From Acidobacteria bacterium UBA2999 (lineage in GTDB: Bacteria > Acidobacteriota > Vicinamibacteria > Vicinamibacterales > UBA2999), in contig DDZV01000004.1 in the NCBI GenBank assembly GCA_002346475.1, positions 1 through 34,018 on the forward strand: a stretch of 34,018 nucleotides of DNA, read 5' to 3'. The notes below the pieces were generated by a model, which saw nothing but the letters and a program-made list of their open reading frames with translations, searched no databases and had not been told where the DNA came from. Shown here one piece after another: positions 1-8,176 of the stretch; positions within the stretch are counted from its first letter, which is position 1, and each line of letters begins with the position of its first letter. Made by a program: the position numbers and the translations under genes.

Positions 1-686
1 AGGATCTCAAAAAAGCCTTAACTGACCCTGATCAGTTTGTCGATCGTACACGTAAGTTTGTTGCCCACTTTGTTCGTCCACGGGGACTCGATCAGCCAGC
101 CATACCCTACGTTACCGAGACTATTGAACAGCTTGCACTTGTGACCCCAGTAGCTGAACAAGCACGGGAGGCGCCTGGCTTTGGCACTTATGTAGTGCAG
201 CCCCTGGCTGTATTGATGGGGTTATTCTTTGGTGCTCGTAATCAGAAGTTGCCAGGGTGGGTTCCATTAGTGCGTCCGGTGATTTGGGTTGCTGTTCGGA
301 TGCTTGCTTTTCTAACGATTTTCTGGTCAATGGGGGTCGAGTCAAAAGCTGTGAAACACCCCAAGCTTGGGCATGCTGAGTATCGTCGGCATCAGAAAAT
401 AGTTCGGTTGCAGAAGAAAATAAGACATATCACCGAGCACACTTTCAAATTTGTCAAACGTACCAAGCGACCTGTGAAGCGTGGTTTTAAAGTTTTCAAA
501 TCACGGGTAATCCGCCCGCCCGTGCGATTTGTTTCTTTGTGCGTAGTCGGGCTTCGACGGAAGAAAACAGGGTTTTTGAATCGACTAAAAAAGATGAGGA
601 AGTTATTTTTGAAGCGTTTTCGTACAGTCATCAATCGAAAAAATAACTCCACGTCTGACCAGTCGTCGCAACACATTGATCTCTAA
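1..686 (+). CDS. C-terminal part of an MKILF-type GT-B-like transferase (paralogue A, 5' truncated by window)
   Basis: The reading frame is open from base 3 to the TAA at 684-686, so this is the 3' end of a gene that starts outside the window. The first visible residues include F-V-R-P-R-G-L, which matches the FIRPHGL motif closing the catalytic part of the five complete paralogues downstream. After it come a hydrophobic stretch (around PLAVLMGLFFGA and a second one near VAVRMLAFLTIF) and then about 110 residues very rich in Lys and Arg. This catalytic core, membrane-seeking segment, basic tail layout recurs in paralogue C. The likely role is a cytoplasmic-face glycosyl- or glycerophosphotransferase-like enzyme of polysaccharide assembly, inferred from the paralogues because none of the catalytic core is visible here. 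A GTG at 141 would be an internal codon, not the start. Confidence 0.75.
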   Translation, partial: DLKKALTDPDQFVDRTRKFVAHFVRPRGLDQPAIPYVTETIEQLALVTPVAEQAREAPGFGTYVVQPLAVLMGLFFGARNQKLPGWVPLVRPVIWVAVRMLAFLTIFWSMGVESKAVKHPKLGHAEYRRHQKIVRLQKKIRHITEHTFKFVKRTKRPVKRGFKVFKSRVIRPPVRFVSLCVVGLRRKKTGFLNRLKKMRKLFLKRFRTVINRKNNSTSDQSSQHIDL

Positions 687-751
687 GAGTTATTGCCAGT
701 GCTATCGCTAACGGTCTCGATACTGTGATCCTTCCCGAGTTCCTGCACCAA

Positions 752-2029
752 ATGAATGGTCGCGTTCTTTTCGCACGACCCAATGGTCTCCAGTACGGTC
801 ATCTGGCGCTAGAAATTTTGATGGCCCTAGCTCATGCACGAGCCAAAGATGCAGAAGTTTGTTTGTTGCCGGTGGGGCAGCCTGTTAATAAAGCATTGGT
901 AGATATTGAATCCGAGACTGTGCCCATTTTCCAACCTTCCGGGGGGCAACGTTTATGGCTGCATAGTCAATGGTGGTTTACAAGACTGCCTCGACGATGG
1001 AACCGGCAGCGAGACGCAGCACTTGAGGCGCTTTATCACGAATCTGGCAAGGAGCTATCTCGGCACATGCTCAAGAGCAATATACCGGCAGTGCTCAGGA
1101 ATCAATTGCGCACGCTCAGGAAATGGCTGGCCATTCGTGAAAAACACACACGTGCCCGTTGCGAACGTGCCTGGCCGTATCTTCGCCGTCGTCTAATCGC
1201 GACACCGTTACCGGTTGCACTGCGGGAGACTGTTCGACAGTCAGCGTGTGCCCGTGCTGCTGAGTTAGGGATTGCGCCGGATGCACGTCTCGTAACGATT
1301 CATGCCCGCGAGCATGGATTTAAGCGTGGCAGGGAAGTGCATGATAAGCATCGACGTCAGGGGAAAGAACATCCACGGGACGATACGTCTCGCAACGCGT
1401 ACATCGAGTCATATTTACCTGCAATCGAGCACCTCGCGCAGCAAGGATTCACAATCGTACGCATTGGCGACCCCTCAATGACACCCTTTGTCCATCCAGC
1501 GGTTATCGACTTAGCGACATCGCCACAGCGTACTGAGGCTGTTGAGGTTGATTGTCTCCTGCGAAGCACATTTCTTATGAGTGGAGAAGCCGGTCCAGTG
1601 GGGGTTAGTTACTTAACCAATACCCCAGTATTAAATATCAATGTGACGGATCCAATTGGGTCATATCCGATTAGACGAACAGGGCTATTTCTGACAAAAC
1701 GTGTCACAGAGCGGGCGACAGGACGAATTTTGTCTTGTTGGGACTTGCTAGATCCTGACTATTTAAAACACGTACGCAATACCAAGCGGTTCAAGTATGA
1801 CGATAATAGTCCCGAAGAAATTGTTAGTGCTGTGCACGAAATGCTCGAGTTAATAACGACGCCACCACCAGAAACGATGAGGCAGCAAGAGTACCGTAAT
1901 CGAGCGACTACTGTGGCCGAAGAGTTCGGCGCGCAGGTAGCTTATTTGCGCAAGTGGGGATCTGATGATGGGTTTCTTGGGTACGGACGTATTGCGCAAG
2001 TGTGCCTTGCCCGTACGGACGAACCGTGA
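752..2029 (+). CDS. Putative glycosyltransferase, TIGR04372-like
   Basis: The protein is about 425 residues from the ATG at 752; a GTG at 725 gives nine more residues and neither start has a convincing ribosome binding site. It opens with a beta-strand and glycine loop (RVLFARPNGLQYGHLALEI). The middle holds VTIHAREHGF, then a long helical stretch ending in GFTIVRIGD, then FLMSGEAGPVGVSYL with a proline soon after and a late FLTKR. From memory of the TIGR04372 putative glycosyltransferase family, this H-x-R-E, then VRxGD, then SG..G..YL order is its signature; members often sit in polysaccharide and nonulosonate loci. Donor and acceptor cannot be told from sequence. The stop TGA shares one base with the ATG of the next small gene, so the two are probably translated together. 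Confidence 0.65.
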   Translation: MNGRVLFARPNGLQYGHLALEILMALAHARAKDAEVCLLPVGQPVNKALVDIESETVPIFQPSGGQRLWLHSQWWFTRLPRRWNRQRDAALEALYHESGKELSRHMLKSNIPAVLRNQLRTLRKWLAIREKHTRARCERAWPYLRRRLIATPLPVALRETVRQSACARAAELGIAPDARLVTIHAREHGFKRGREVHDKHRRQGKEHPRDDTSRNAYIESYLPAIEHLAQQGFTIVRIGDPSMTPFVHPAVIDLATSPQRTEAVEVDCLLRSTFLMSGEAGPVGVSYLTNTPVLNINVTDPIGSYPIRRTGLFLTKRVTERATGRILSCWDLLDPDYLKHVRNTKRFKYDDNSPEEIVSAVHEMLELITTPPPETMRQQEYRNRATTVAEEFGAQVAYLRKWGSDDGFLGYGRIAQVCLARTDEP

Positions 2030-2313
2030 TGGGAGATTCATTGGTGTCTTCGAGACCATTCTGGGCCGTAGTGCTTGGCGCAGGTATTTCGGTCACGGTT
2101 GTAGTGCTGAGTTTGGTTTACCGAATTTATGCATGTGTAACATGGTTGGTACGGAAGAGTGTAGCGACACTCTATTTGGTGCGGAAACGTATAGCACGGT
2201 TTGTATGGGTGGTGTGGTACGAATCGACCCAGAAGATTCTTAAATGGGTGTCAAAGATGGGAAAGCGCCGTCGCCGTTTTCGGCAACAACTTGGAAACGT
2301 GATCCGTCGGTGA
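2029..2313 (+). CDS. Small basic membrane protein, unknown function
   Basis: A 94-residue protein starting at the ATG that overlaps the preceding stop (TGATG at 2027-2031). One strong transmembrane segment lies at about residues 11-37 (from FWAVVLGAG to LVYRIYACV), followed by an amphipathic region with regularly spaced Arg and Lys and a run of five basic residues (KRRRR) close to the end. I do not recognise the family. Its layout resembles the detachable C-terminal tail of the MKILF-type paralogues A and C (hydrophobic segment, then basic helices), so it may be such a tail as a free-standing gene, perhaps an anchor or partner for the TIGR04372-like enzyme it is coupled to. That role is inference. 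The one-base overlap and absence of stops support a real gene. Confidence 0.55.
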   Translation: MGDSLVSSRPFWAVVLGAGISVTVVVLSLVYRIYACVTWLVRKSVATLYLVRKRIARFVWVVWYESTQKILKWVSKMGKRRRRFRQQLGNVIRR

Positions 2314-2330
2314 CCTGCGTGGAGATAGGC

Positions 2331-2369
2331 ATGGTTAAATTGTCTGGCATAGAGTTCGTTCTAATCTGA
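2331..2369 (+). other. Possible 12-codon leader ORF before the ABC transporter genes
   Basis: GGAG at 2321-2324 lies six bases before an ATG at 2331, followed by 12 sense codons and TGA at 2367-2369. The ATPase gene starts 15 bases further on at 2385 and itself has no visible Shine-Dalgarno sequence. The short ORF could deliver ribosomes to that start by coupling, or it may be chance. No codon bias argument is possible at this length. Confidence 0.25.
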
Positions 2370-2384
2370 TTCATCTATAAAGTT

Positions 2385-3650
2385 ATGGATACCCTTACGA
2401 TTGAAAACATTAGCAAGTGCTACCGTATTTCGGCAAGCGATGCTGAAGATGCTCCAGGGTTTTCTCCACGTGAGTTTCTACGTGGACTCCAGAGACGGAA
2501 AAATGCTGAGGACCCACCTAGTGAAAATAAGCGCGTGAAAGAGTTGTGGGCATTGCGTAATATTTCTCTAAAGGTCCAGCCAGGCATTCTTGGTGTGATT
2601 GGTCCGAACGGGGCTGGTAAGTCAACGTTACTGAAGGTGATTGCACGGGTCACTGCTCCGACGGAAGGACGTATCCTTGGGTCCGGCCGTGTCGTATCTC
2701 TACTCGATATGGGAGCCGGTTTTAACCCCGATCTGTCTGCACGCGACAATGTGTTTATGCAAGCGGCTTTGAACGGGTTTACCCGTGCTCAAGCGCAGGC
2801 GCGCTTCGATGAAATTATTAAATTTGCTGAGATGGAAGAATTCGTGAACAGTCCGCTGAAGTTTTATTCGAGTGGGATGTATCTACGTTTAGCATTCTCA
2901 GTTGCGATCAACATGCAGCCACGAATCTTATTGGCCGACGAGATCCTGGCGGTCGGGGACGTTGCGTTTCAGGCACGCTGTATGCAGCGTATTGAAGAGA
3001 TGGGCCATGGCAAGGAAGCGCTGACGATCCTTTTTGTATCGCATGACATGGATGCCATCATGCGAGTGTGCGATCGCGTGATCTGGATTGAGGAGGGTCG
3101 TCTTGTTAAGGATGGCGATCCTGAAGAAGTGGTCACGGAGTATCAAAACACCGCTTGGTCACGCCTTGATGCGACAACATCTGGCAAGGGACGAACTGCA
3201 AACCGGTGGGCTGAGATCATGTCGGTGCGTCTATTGTCAGCAGACGGCAAAGAGGTCGGGGCCCCAGCTCTTGAGGAGCCCTGTCGCATGCGTATCCGTT
3301 TCCGTACGCACCGTGGACGTTTGTCCGTGCGTTGTGCAGTGGATGTGAGAGCGCGCGGGCAATTATTGTTTCGATCAGTCGATCAAGATTTTCGCGAGTT
3401 ACCGGTCGGGGGTGTTTATGACGCCATTTTTACCGTGCCAGAGGAATTCCTCGCAGAAATTAATTACACCGTTGGTGTTACGCTCGTGATTCTTCGGGAC
3501 GGAAAGGAATACGTCCTGACCAATCACAAGGCCTTGGCATTTATGGTGTATTCGTCTGACGTCAATAAGGTGGGCGTCAAAGTTGAAAAAAAGGCATTGA
3601 TTGCTCCGCGGTTCGCATGGTCTGTGCAGAAGGCGGATCATGTTCGTTGA
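2385..3650 (+). CDS. wzt: Polysaccharide ABC transporter ATP-binding protein with C-terminal domain (Wzt-like)
   Basis: A 421-residue ATPase of the O-antigen/teichoic-acid export type, which powers export of lipid-linked polysaccharide across the inner membrane with the permease encoded next. Walker A is GPNGAGKST at residues 73-81, the signature is YSSGMYLRL at 161-169, Walker B is ILLADE at 181-186, and the switch histidine is H220. As in other Wzt proteins, an insertion of about 35 residues separates the first strand from the region before Walker A. Residues from about 265 to the end form an extra beta-rich domain like the Wzt C-terminal domain, which in characterised systems binds the modified non-reducing end of the glycan. 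That suggests the exported chain carries a terminal mark, fitting the methyltransferases in this locus. It overlaps the permease gene by 11 bases. Confidence 0.9.
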   Translation: MDTLTIENISKCYRISASDAEDAPGFSPREFLRGLQRRKNAEDPPSENKRVKELWALRNISLKVQPGILGVIGPNGAGKSTLLKVIARVTAPTEGRILGSGRVVSLLDMGAGFNPDLSARDNVFMQAALNGFTRAQAQARFDEIIKFAEMEEFVNSPLKFYSSGMYLRLAFSVAINMQPRILLADEILAVGDVAFQARCMQRIEEMGHGKEALTILFVSHDMDAIMRVCDRVIWIEEGRLVKDGDPEEVVTEYQNTAWSRLDATTSGKGRTANRWAEIMSVRLLSADGKEVGAPALEEPCRMRIRFRTHRGRLSVRCAVDVRARGQLLFRSVDQDFRELPVGGVYDAIFTVPEEFLAEINYTVGVTLVILRDGKEYVLTNHKALAFMVYSSDVNKVGVKVEKKALIAPRFAWSVQKADHVR

Positions 3651-4755
3651 ATTATTTCGAACACTCGGATGGTTCTTCATGACCCTGGCTGTCAATTTTG
3701 TTGCACAGGTCCCACTGGATAAACGCTGGATCATCTTTTTGAATCCGATGGCATCCAGTGTTGAAGTCTTTGAGTGGGCAACGCTCGGGATCGGGGCGTT
3801 CTCCCTTGTGCCACTGTTGTCCTCGTTCCTGATTATTGTTGTCGTAATGACTGGCGGCACTTGGTATTTCGGTTCCACAGTACGCCAATGGGCTACGAGT
3901 TTAGTTGTTGAGCCGAGCAACGCGTGGGTGATCGACGCTCGCCGCCTGAGCATTAGAGAGCGGGTGGGAGAATTTTGGCGCTATCGGCGCATTTTCAAGT
4001 TTTTTGCTTTGAGGTTTCTCAAGCGGATGTACCAGGGAATGCGACTTGGTATTGCGTGGTTGTTCGTGCGCCCGTTGATGCCAATTTTTATCAGTGCATT
4101 CATTTTTGGCAGTTTGCTAGAGGTACCGTCAGACGGTGTCCCGTATTTCTTGTTCTTCCTAACGGGTATGGTGACCTGGATGCTATTTGAGCGGTCGCTA
4201 CTCTGGGTGACCCGCAGTTTACAGCAGGCGAGCGGATTGATTAAGAAGGCCTATTTCCCCCGTTTGATCGTGCCGGTGGCCTCGGTCTCGCCAGCGATTT
4301 CAGATTTTTGTGTATACATGCTCTTGCTGTTAGGGGCACTCATTTACTACGTCCTAAGCGAGGGTGTGTGGTACCTCCGATTGGGACCGCAACTCCTTTT
4401 GGCTCCCGTTGCAGTGCTTATGGCTGTCTTGCTTGCAATTGCCGTTGGGCTGTTTACGTCTGTTTGGCAGACACGAGTTCGAGAGGTTCGGTTCACAATG
4501 CGTTACGTAGGGCGCTTCTGGTTCTTTCTGACACCGGTTATCTATCCCATTTCTGAGGTCCCACCGGATATGCGCTGGGTCATCTTCCTGAATCCGATGG
4601 CATCCATTGTTGAAACTTTCAAGTGGGCAATGCTCGGAATCGGGGCGTTCTATCCTGTGCCGTTACTCTTTTCGTTTTTGATTATTGTTGTCGTGATGGC
4701 TGGGGGCATTTGGTATTTTGGTTACTCGGAAGCAACGAACGTAGACAAACTTTGA
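3640..4755 (+). CDS. wzm: Polysaccharide ABC transporter permease (Wzm-like) with a duplicated N-terminal module
   Basis: The start is the ATG at 3640, six bases after AGAAGG at 3628-3633 and inside the end of the ATPase gene, giving 371 residues. The conventional ABC-2 permease begins only near residue 80: V-V-E-P-S-N-A-W, then a basic helix and RLGIAWLFVRPLMPIF, followed by about six hydrophobic spans, which is the expected 260-290-residue Wzm layout. The first 79 residues are extra. They repeat the permease's own C-terminus: both contain IFLNPMAS and SFLIIVVVM, with a constant spacing of 849 bases. The extension would add one or two membrane spans and change the position of the N-terminus. 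The permease should pair with the upstream ATPase. The family call is firm; the effect of the extension is unknown. Confidence 0.88.
   Translation: MFVELFRTLGWFFMTLAVNFVAQVPLDKRWIIFLNPMASSVEVFEWATLGIGAFSLVPLLSSFLIIVVVMTGGTWYFGSTVRQWATSLVVEPSNAWVIDARRLSIRERVGEFWRYRRIFKFFALRFLKRMYQGMRLGIAWLFVRPLMPIFISAFIFGSLLEVPSDGVPYFLFFLTGMVTWMLFERSLLWVTRSLQQASGLIKKAYFPRLIVPVASVSPAISDFCVYMLLLLGALIYYVLSEGVWYLRLGPQLLLAPVAVLMAVLLAIAVGLFTSVWQTRVREVRFTMRYVGRFWFFLTPVIYPISEVPPDMRWVIFLNPMASIVETFKWAMLGIGAFYPVPLLFSFLIIVVVMAGGIWYFGYSEATNVDKL
3664..3873 (+). repeat. Diverged direct repeat, copy 1 (5' end of permease gene)
   Basis: This stretch matches 4513-4722 without any gap at an offset of 849 bases (283 codons). In the best part, 3718-3873 against 4567-4722, I count by hand about 126 identical bases of 156 and about 41 identical residues of 52. 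Similarity is weaker over the first 50 bases. The frame is open throughout. Confidence 0.85.
4513..4722 (+). repeat. Diverged direct repeat, copy 2 (3' end of permease gene)
   Basis: This is the partner of the repeat at 3664-3873. It encodes the last two membrane spans of the permease (from FWFFLTP to GGIWYFG), in the place expected for the family, so this is the ancestral copy and the upstream one the duplicate or relic. Confidence 0.85.
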
Positions 4756-4774
4756 ACACTTACAGGGTGTTCCC

Positions 4775-6316
4775 GTGAAAATCCTTTTCGCTACAAGCCA
4801 CTTCGGATTTCTCAGAAATTTTGAGTTTGCGATCCGTGAACTGGCACGTCGTGGCCATCAGTTTCGATTGATGGCTGATCGAAGCGAGAAACTCGGGGGG
4901 CTCCGTACGATTGAGAATCTGGCAGCGGATTACTCGTCTGCCATAGCTCTCGTGCAAGGGCCGAAGATCAAAGACACTACTTGGCAACCTTTGGGCAGTG
5001 CTCTACGTTTGACCCAAGATTACTGTCACTATCTTCACCCTCGTTATGACAGAAGTTTGAAGCTTCGGGCACGAGCAGCTGCGCAGACACCATCAGTCGC
5101 TGTTCGGTTGGCCCAGGCACCACTGATGCGCAGTCAACCCGGCCTTCGATTGCTTCGTCGCTCTGCGCATGCAGTCGAGCAATCGTTGCCAGTCTCTCAA
5201 GAAGTAATCCAGTTTCTTCAAGCAGAAGATCCCGATCTCTTATTAGTGACACCGTTGCTCTATTTTGGTAGCCAACAGGTTGAGTACGTGCGCGCCGCGC
5301 GTCTTTTAGGAATCCGCTCTGTGTTATGTGTGGGTAGTTGGGATCATCTGACTACGAAAGGTCTCGTGCATGCTATTCCTGACCGCATTCTTGTTTGGAA
5401 TGAGGCACAGCGGAAAGAGGCATCAAAAATTCACAGTATTGATCCAGATCAAGTCACTGTAACGGGGGCACAGGCATATGACCATTGGTTCGCTACGACA
5501 CCAAGTGTGCCACGCGAATCTTTTACGCGCCGCATTGGGCTACGTACTGACCAACCCATTTTGTTGTACTTATGCTCATCGCCTTTCATCACCCCGCATG
5601 AGGTTGGTTTCGTCAAGCGGTGGATTGAAGGTATGCGATCCAGTCCATTGAAGGAGCTCCAAGAGGTGGGGGTGCTTGTTCGTCCTCACCCTCAGAATGT
5701 TGAGCAATGGGCTAACGTTGATCTTTCTTACCTTGGGAATGTAGTGGTTTGGCCACGCGGTGGTGCCAATCCGGTTGATGCTGAGGCGCGCGCAGAGTAT
5801 TTCGATTCGATGTACTACAGTGCAGCCGTGGTCGGTGTGAACACTAGCGGCCTGATTGAATCTGCAATTGTAGGTCGCAGGGTGTACACCATTCTTGATT
5901 CCGAGTTTGCTAGTACGCAAGAAGGGACACTACATTTCCGCCATTTACAGAATGTCAACGGGGGGTTATTGCATGTGGCGTCTTCGTTTGAGGACCACTA
6001 CGGACAGCTCATGGATCTCCTGTCGGGTCACCTGCAAGGGGACGATCGTGCCACACGTTTTATCGAAGCTTTTATTCGACCACATGGGTTGCACATAGCA
6101 GCAGCCGATATATTTGCTGAGGCTGTTGAAGCCGAAGCAGCGCGTGATCAAATTCCAGTTATGTCAAACCCAGAAACAAAGATTTGGCATCGTGTGCTTT
6201 ATCCTTTGGCACTTGCAGTACAGGCAGAGACACGTCGGAGACGTGCTTCTGCGCGACGCGTAAAGAATGAAGAAGTGTTTCGAGACAAGGACGTTCACTC
6301 AGAGGAGACACAGTGA
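4775..6316 (+). CDS. MKILF-type GT-B-like transferase, paralogue B
   Basis: A 513-residue protein from a GTG start. The N-terminal half opens with MKILFATSHF, LRNFEFAIRELARRGH and LGG, a Rossmann-like strand-loop-helix as in GT-B enzymes. Family motifs follow in order: SWDHLTTKG 188-196, VWNEAQ 207-212, VTGAQ 229-233, RPHP 303-306, YFDSMYYSAAVVGVNTS 342-358, QEGTLHF 382-388, FIRPHGL 433-439. The RPHP and DSxYxSxxVxGxNTSxxxExxxxGRxV pattern is reminiscent of CDP-glycerol glycerophosphotransferases and UDP-GlcNAc 2-epimerase-fold enzymes, so a glycosyl- or polyol-phosphate transferase role is likely; donor unknown. The last 50 residues are charged and Arg-rich, without the membrane span of paralogues A and C. 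The GTGA overlap with the next gene indicates coupling. I know no named family for it. Confidence 0.75.
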   Translation: MKILFATSHFGFLRNFEFAIRELARRGHQFRLMADRSEKLGGLRTIENLAADYSSAIALVQGPKIKDTTWQPLGSALRLTQDYCHYLHPRYDRSLKLRARAAAQTPSVAVRLAQAPLMRSQPGLRLLRRSAHAVEQSLPVSQEVIQFLQAEDPDLLLVTPLLYFGSQQVEYVRAARLLGIRSVLCVGSWDHLTTKGLVHAIPDRILVWNEAQRKEASKIHSIDPDQVTVTGAQAYDHWFATTPSVPRESFTRRIGLRTDQPILLYLCSSPFITPHEVGFVKRWIEGMRSSPLKELQEVGVLVRPHPQNVEQWANVDLSYLGNVVVWPRGGANPVDAEARAEYFDSMYYSAAVVGVNTSGLIESAIVGRRVYTILDSEFASTQEGTLHFRHLQNVNGGLLHVASSFEDHYGQLMDLLSGHLQGDDRATRFIEAFIRPHGLHIAAADIFAEAVEAEAARDQIPVMSNPETKIWHRVLYPLALAVQAETRRRRASARRVKNEEVFRDKDVHSEETQ

Positions 6317-7977
6317 AAGTCCTTTTTGCTATCGCGTCACCGGAGTATCTCAGATTTTACGACGACACTATACGAGTACTCGCTGATCGGGGCCACCAAG
6401 TGGCTGTGGTGATCAATCGTCAACGCGACAAGAAACCAGTTCGGCTTCAAGAATTTGCTGAAGTAAGAAGTCTTATCACTGTGCCGGGGATAGTGCCTCG
6501 ACGCTTAGGGCTTTTTGCTCCTCTAGCGCGTGGACTACGGGGAGTGACTGACTTTGCACGTTACCTGCACCCGAGATTTGCCTCTGCGAGAGCACTTAGG
6601 GCACGGATGAAACGGAAGGTCCTACCAAGGGTATTTCGCTGGATGGATCGCTTGGGGACTCTTAGTGCGCGTGGGAGTCGAGCATTGATGTACCTGCTCT
6701 CACTTTTCGAACGAGCCATACCAAGTAGTAAAGAGATCGAACAATTCATCATAGAACAACAGCCAGACGTGGTACTTGTTTCACCATTAGTAGAGGCTGG
6801 TTCCGATCAAGTGGATCTTGTCAAGGGTGCACAAGCACTTGGAATTCCAGTAGCAGCTTGCATTGCAAGCTGGGACAACTTGACCAATAAGGGTGTATTA
6901 CGTGTGCGTCCAGATCAAGTCATGGTTTGGAACGAGACGCAACGAAATGAGGCGGTTGACTTCCACGATGTTCATCGAGAGAACGTCATTGTTACAGGTG
7001 CCCAGCCTTTTGATCGTTGGTTTGAGCGGCGTCCAAATACAACACGCGAACAATTTTGTACAACTATTGGCCTACCTGTTGAGAAACCATTCGTGTTGTT
7101 TGTTTGTTCCTCGAGCTTTATCTCAATCTCTGATGCAGAAGTGGACTTTGTACGTACTTGGATCAAAGCGATTCGCTCTCATTCAGTGCTAGCCGGTTTC
7201 TCAGTACTTGTACGTCCACATCCATACAATTGTGACGCGTGGGAATCAGCGGATTTCTCTATGCTTCCAGATGTAGCGATTTGGCCAAAACAAGCCTTTA
7301 ATCCCATTGAAGAATTACAACGTAATCATTTTTTTGATTCGCTGTACCACAGTGTTGCTGTCGTAGGTATCAATACGAGTGCGATGATTGAGGCAGCTAT
7401 TCTAGGCAGGCCAGTGCTTTCATTGTCAGCAAAGGAATTCTCAGGCACACAGGAAGGCACTTTACATTTTCATCATCTACTTCCAGAGAATGGCGGGTTT
7501 CTTCGATTAGCATCCTCGTTGCCTGATCATGTTGAGCAACTCGCTGATGTTATTGAAAGACCAGACACAGTCAGACAAGAAACGGAAAACTTCGTTAGAT
7601 CATTTATTCGGCCTCACGGTCTTGAGGCGCCGTGTACACCAATTCTCGCTGACGCTATTGAAGCATTGATGAGTCGTGGACGAGGTTCTTTTCGTCGCAT
7701 GCCTTGGTGGGGGCCCCTGTGCTGGCCTCTACTCATTGGCGCTGGTGCCTTAGCTGGCATATGGTTACTTTTTACCGATCCAAAGACAGTTCGAAAAATA
7801 CGGAAGCGCTTGTCAAAAGGTTGGCACCGTACCAAGAAAGTTATAAGACGGCTATGGGTTTTAACTCTTGATCGCACTAAACGGAAGATCAGTCGAGTAG
7901 GCGCTTTGGTCCATCGTGCAGTTCGTTCGTTGTATTTCTTACGTTCTCTCTTATTGTTAGGTCTTTTCGTTACATGA
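6313..7977 (+). CDS. MKILF-type GT-B-like transferase, paralogue C, with membrane span and basic tail
   Basis: A 554-residue paralogue starting at a GTG with GGAG five bases before it (6304-6307) and overlapping paralogue B by four bases. It shares the family motifs: VWNETQ, VTGAQ, RPHP, FDSLYHSVAVVGINTS, QEGTLHF and FIRPHGL. It differs at one position that the others keep: SWDNLTNKG replaces SWDHLTxKx (residues 186-194), so the conserved His is Asn. From residue 463 a strong transmembrane segment (PLLIGAGALAGIWLLF) precedes about 70 residues rich in Lys and Arg and a second hydrophobic patch at the very end, so the enzyme is probably membrane-attached on the cytoplasmic side. Function is inferred only at the level of a polysaccharide transferase. 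The His to Asn change may alter donor preference or activity. Confidence 0.75.
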   Translation: MKVLFAIASPEYLRFYDDTIRVLADRGHQVAVVINRQRDKKPVRLQEFAEVRSLITVPGIVPRRLGLFAPLARGLRGVTDFARYLHPRFASARALRARMKRKVLPRVFRWMDRLGTLSARGSRALMYLLSLFERAIPSSKEIEQFIIEQQPDVVLVSPLVEAGSDQVDLVKGAQALGIPVAACIASWDNLTNKGVLRVRPDQVMVWNETQRNEAVDFHDVHRENVIVTGAQPFDRWFERRPNTTREQFCTTIGLPVEKPFVLFVCSSSFISISDAEVDFVRTWIKAIRSHSVLAGFSVLVRPHPYNCDAWESADFSMLPDVAIWPKQAFNPIEELQRNHFFDSLYHSVAVVGINTSAMIEAAILGRPVLSLSAKEFSGTQEGTLHFHHLLPENGGFLRLASSLPDHVEQLADVIERPDTVRQETENFVRSFIRPHGLEAPCTPILADAIEALMSRGRGSFRRMPWWGPLCWPLLIGAGALAGIWLLFTDPKTVRKIRKRLSKGWHRTKKVIRRLWVLTLDRTKRKISRVGALVHRAVRSLYFLRSLLLLGLFVT

Positions 7978-8060
7978 GGCGTGTGTTTCATCAAACACGA
8001 TACGCAATAACCAGTCGCTGGAGAAAACGTAATCTTTCCATCTCACCTAAGAATAAGTAG
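7974..8060 (+). CDS. Possible 28-residue basic peptide
   Basis: An ATG at 7974 overlaps the stop of paralogue C in the ATGA arrangement used by many real junctions in this locus. It reads 28 residues, strongly basic (RRVFHQTR, RWRKRN), to TAG at 8058-8060, just before the GGAG at 8062-8065. It could be a real small protein, a coupling ORF for the next gene, or chance. There is no Shine-Dalgarno sequence of its own. Confidence 0.25.
   Translation: MRRVFHQTRYAITSRWRKRNLSISPKNK
7983..7998 (+). other. Short inverted repeat after paralogue C
   Basis: GTGTTT, four bases, AAACAC: a six-pair stem right after the stop of paralogue C. No U-run follows, so it does not look like an intrinsic terminator. 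It lies inside the possible 28-residue ORF and may have no role. Confidence 0.25.
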
Positions 8061-8061
8061 T

Positions 8062-8065
8062 GGAG
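8062..8065 (+). promoter_or_regulatory. Candidate ribosome binding site for a CTG start at 8072
   Basis: GGAG lies six bases before CTG at 8072. From that codon the frame of the downstream methyltransferase/GT2 gene is open and reads a plausible helical N-terminus (HEIITDQADDAAYRAYSQIR). No ATG, GTG or TTG lies in frame until the GTG at 8177. Confidence 0.35.
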
Positions 8066-8176
8066 TAATTCCTGGGTTTACACGAAATTATCACTGATCA
8101 AGCTGATGATGCGGCGTACCGCGCGTACTCTCAGATACGTGACCTGGTACTGCGTATTAAGTTAGCTGACGCGGAT

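Noticed and set aside
121..676. Minus-strand ORFs opposite the first gene (121-345 and 392-676)
   Set aside because: They mirror the coding frame of the partial transferase and have no recognisable motif or upstream signal.
2376..2381. TATAAA just before the ATPase start as a promoter -10 box
   Set aside because: It ends four bases before the start codon and no fitting -35 element was found at 16-18 bases upstream.
3399..3953. Minus-strand ORF of 184 residues across the ATPase/permease junction
   Set aside because: It overlaps two well-supported + strand genes in codon register and shows no domain.
7978..8071. Terminator after paralogue C
   Set aside because: The only stem is six pairs without a U-run, and the next gene continues in the same direction after a short gap.
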